Shown here: positions 63,271-64,000 of the stretch, piece after piece
Position numbering within the stretch: the first letter of the stretch is position 1
Layout of the letters: the number at the start of each line of letters is the position of its first letter
NCBI GenBank assembly: GCA_900471605.1
Contig: UCEY01000016.1
Coordinates: 186,001 to 250,000 of the forward strand
Source: Hyphomicrobiales bacterium
Lineage (GTDB): Bacteria; Pseudomonadota; Alphaproteobacteria; Rhizobiales; Rhizobiaceae
Direction: 5' to 3'
Length of the DNA: 64,000 bases
Program-made: the position numbers and the translations under genes
The notes under the pieces: model-generated
Databases searched by the model: none
Seen by the model: the letters and a program-made list of their open reading frames with translations, nothing else
What the model was told of the DNA's origin: nothing

Positions 63271-64000
63271 CACCGCTTCTCTCGGTATCCAGCCTGCGCG
63301 TCGGTTTCGGCCGTGATCCTCGGGCAAACGAGATCGTCAAGGGCGTCAGCTTCGACCTCGATGCCGGCGAAACGCTGGCGATCGTCGGCGAAAGCGGCTC
63401 CGGCAAATCCGTGACCGCGCTCTCCGTCAACCGGCTTGTCGATTTCGGCGGCGGCCGCATCATCGGCGGCTCGATCGCCCTGAAACGCGCCGACGGCAGC
63501 ATCCTCGACATCACCGGGGCGCAAGAGCCTGTGCTCGAAAAGATCCGCGGTTCCGAGATCGGCATGATCTTCCAGGAACCGATGACCTCGCTCAACCCGG
63601 TACTGACGATCGGCACCCAGATCGAGGAATCCTTCCGACTGCATCGCGGCCTGACCGGCACGCAGGCGACGGCTGCCGCAAAGGACGCGCTCGACCGCGT
63701 CCGCATTCCCGATGCCGCGCGACGCCTTAAATACACGCCGAACCAGCTTTCCGGCGGCATGCTCCAGCGCGTCATGATCGCCATGGCGCTCGCCTGCAAT
63801 CCGCGCCTGCTGATCGCAGACGAGCCGACGACCGCACTCGACGTTACGGTGCAGGCGCAGATCATGGCGCTGCTCGGGGAGTTGAAGCGCGAGACCGACA
63901 TGGGGATGATCTTCATCACCCACGATATCGGTCTGGTCGCCGGCATTGCCGACAAGGTCATGGTCATGCAGGCCGGCGAGGCGGTCGAGCAGGGACCGCT
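63267..64000 (+). CDS. Dipeptide-type ABC transporter ATP-binding protein (DppD), 3' end missing
   Basis: ATPase open to the window edge, 244 codons visible. It shows Walker [17 protein letters not shown], the Q-loop MIFQEPMTSLNP, signature LSGGMLQRVMIAMALA, Walker [15 protein letters not shown] and the switch His in FITHDIGLVAGIADK. The start lies in an ATGA overlap. It may be a single DppD or, like the importer at 11263, a DppD-DppF fusion; the end is outside the window. Confidence 0.93.
   Translation, partial: MTPLLSVSSLRVGFGRDPRANEIVKGVSFDLDAGETLAIVGESGSGKSVTALSVNRLVDFGGGRIIGGSIALKRADGSILDITGAQEPVLEKIRGSEIGMIFQEPMTSLNPVLTIGTQIEESFRLHRGLTGTQATAAAKDALDRVRIPDAARRLKYTPNQLSGGMLQRVMIAMALACNPRLLIADEPTTALDVTVQAQIMALLGELKRETDMGMIFITHDIGLVAGIADKVMVMQAGEAVEQGP

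Overview
The window is GC-rich, densely packed catabolic DNA. It most likely comes from a Rhizobiaceae member (Rhizobium/Agrobacterium/Neorhizobium type). This is inferred from the uronate dehydrogenase and galactarolactone enzymes, which resemble those known from Agrobacterium, from a Rhodobacter-type phosphatidylethanolamine methyltransferase, from the many ABC/TRAP uptake systems, and from the intergenic palindrome mosaics. I see no tRNA, rRNA, insertion sequence, phage gene or CRISPR array. No gene-free stretch exceeds 300 bases. Both window edges cut ABC-transporter ATPase genes.

Layout. (1) 1-4097: the end of a YtfR/YtfT/YjfF-type sugar ABC transporter and a GntR regulator. (2) 4104-16020: a divergent cluster. 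One arm holds a LysR regulator, a GlcG-like protein and an M20 carboxypeptidase. The other is a tightly overlapping operon of a complete oligopeptide-type ABC importer, a creatininase-like hydrolase, an RraA-like protein, a gamma-glutamyltransferase and an N-formylglutamate amidohydrolase. Four enzymes that can act on glutamyl or amide bonds suggest uptake and dismantling of a glutamate conjugate. (3) 16039-21428: the homogentisate route for tyrosine (hppD, hmgA, fahA, maiA) with MarR and Lrp/AsnC regulators. (4) 21650-25818: small unrelated genes (ABM monooxygenase-like protein, LysR/EamA pair, DUF922 secreted protein, orphan, TetR). (5) 25914-30698: a metallophosphoesterase, a sugar-type ABC importer without its own ATPase, and a tyrosine-phosphatase-like enzyme, suggesting use of a phosphorylated or phosphodiester substrate. 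(6) 30803-41073: an HtrA-like protease, then the oxidative hexuronate pathway (udh, GntR, kdgD, gci, gli, a TRAP transporter, ketoglutarate semialdehyde dehydrogenase). (7) 41134-54760: msrA, then a large divergon. The minus arm encodes an IclR/SMP-30 fusion protein, an ABC sugar importer, an SDR dehydrogenase, a DHDPS-family enzyme and an enolase-superfamily dehydratase. The plus arm encodes a second enolase-superfamily enzyme, two DgoK paralogues and DgoA. (8) 54853-64000: a PmtA-like methyltransferase, then a peptidoglycan-recycling locus: RpiR/MurR regulator, a MurA homologue, a BadF-type amino-sugar kinase, MurQ and a dipeptide/muropeptide ABC importer running off the edge.

How it works together. 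Nearly every block has the same plan: importer, a few enzymes feeding central metabolism, and a local regulator beside a divergent promoter. Several regulators have readable candidate operators: GGAAT-N5-ATTCC upstream of both murA and murQ; CTTGT-N4/5-ACAAG over the -35 regions of the uronate promoters; repeated TGTAACCATCA over the hmgA promoter; and an E. coli IclR-like palindrome directly after the -10 of the dgo-type operon. The most unusual items are the IclR/SMP-30 fusion, the DgoK pair in which the first copy has lost consensus kinase residues, the MurA homologue inside a recycling operon, and the glutamyl-conjugate cluster with several active-site substitutions. All functional statements come from reading motifs and recalling families; no searches were run.
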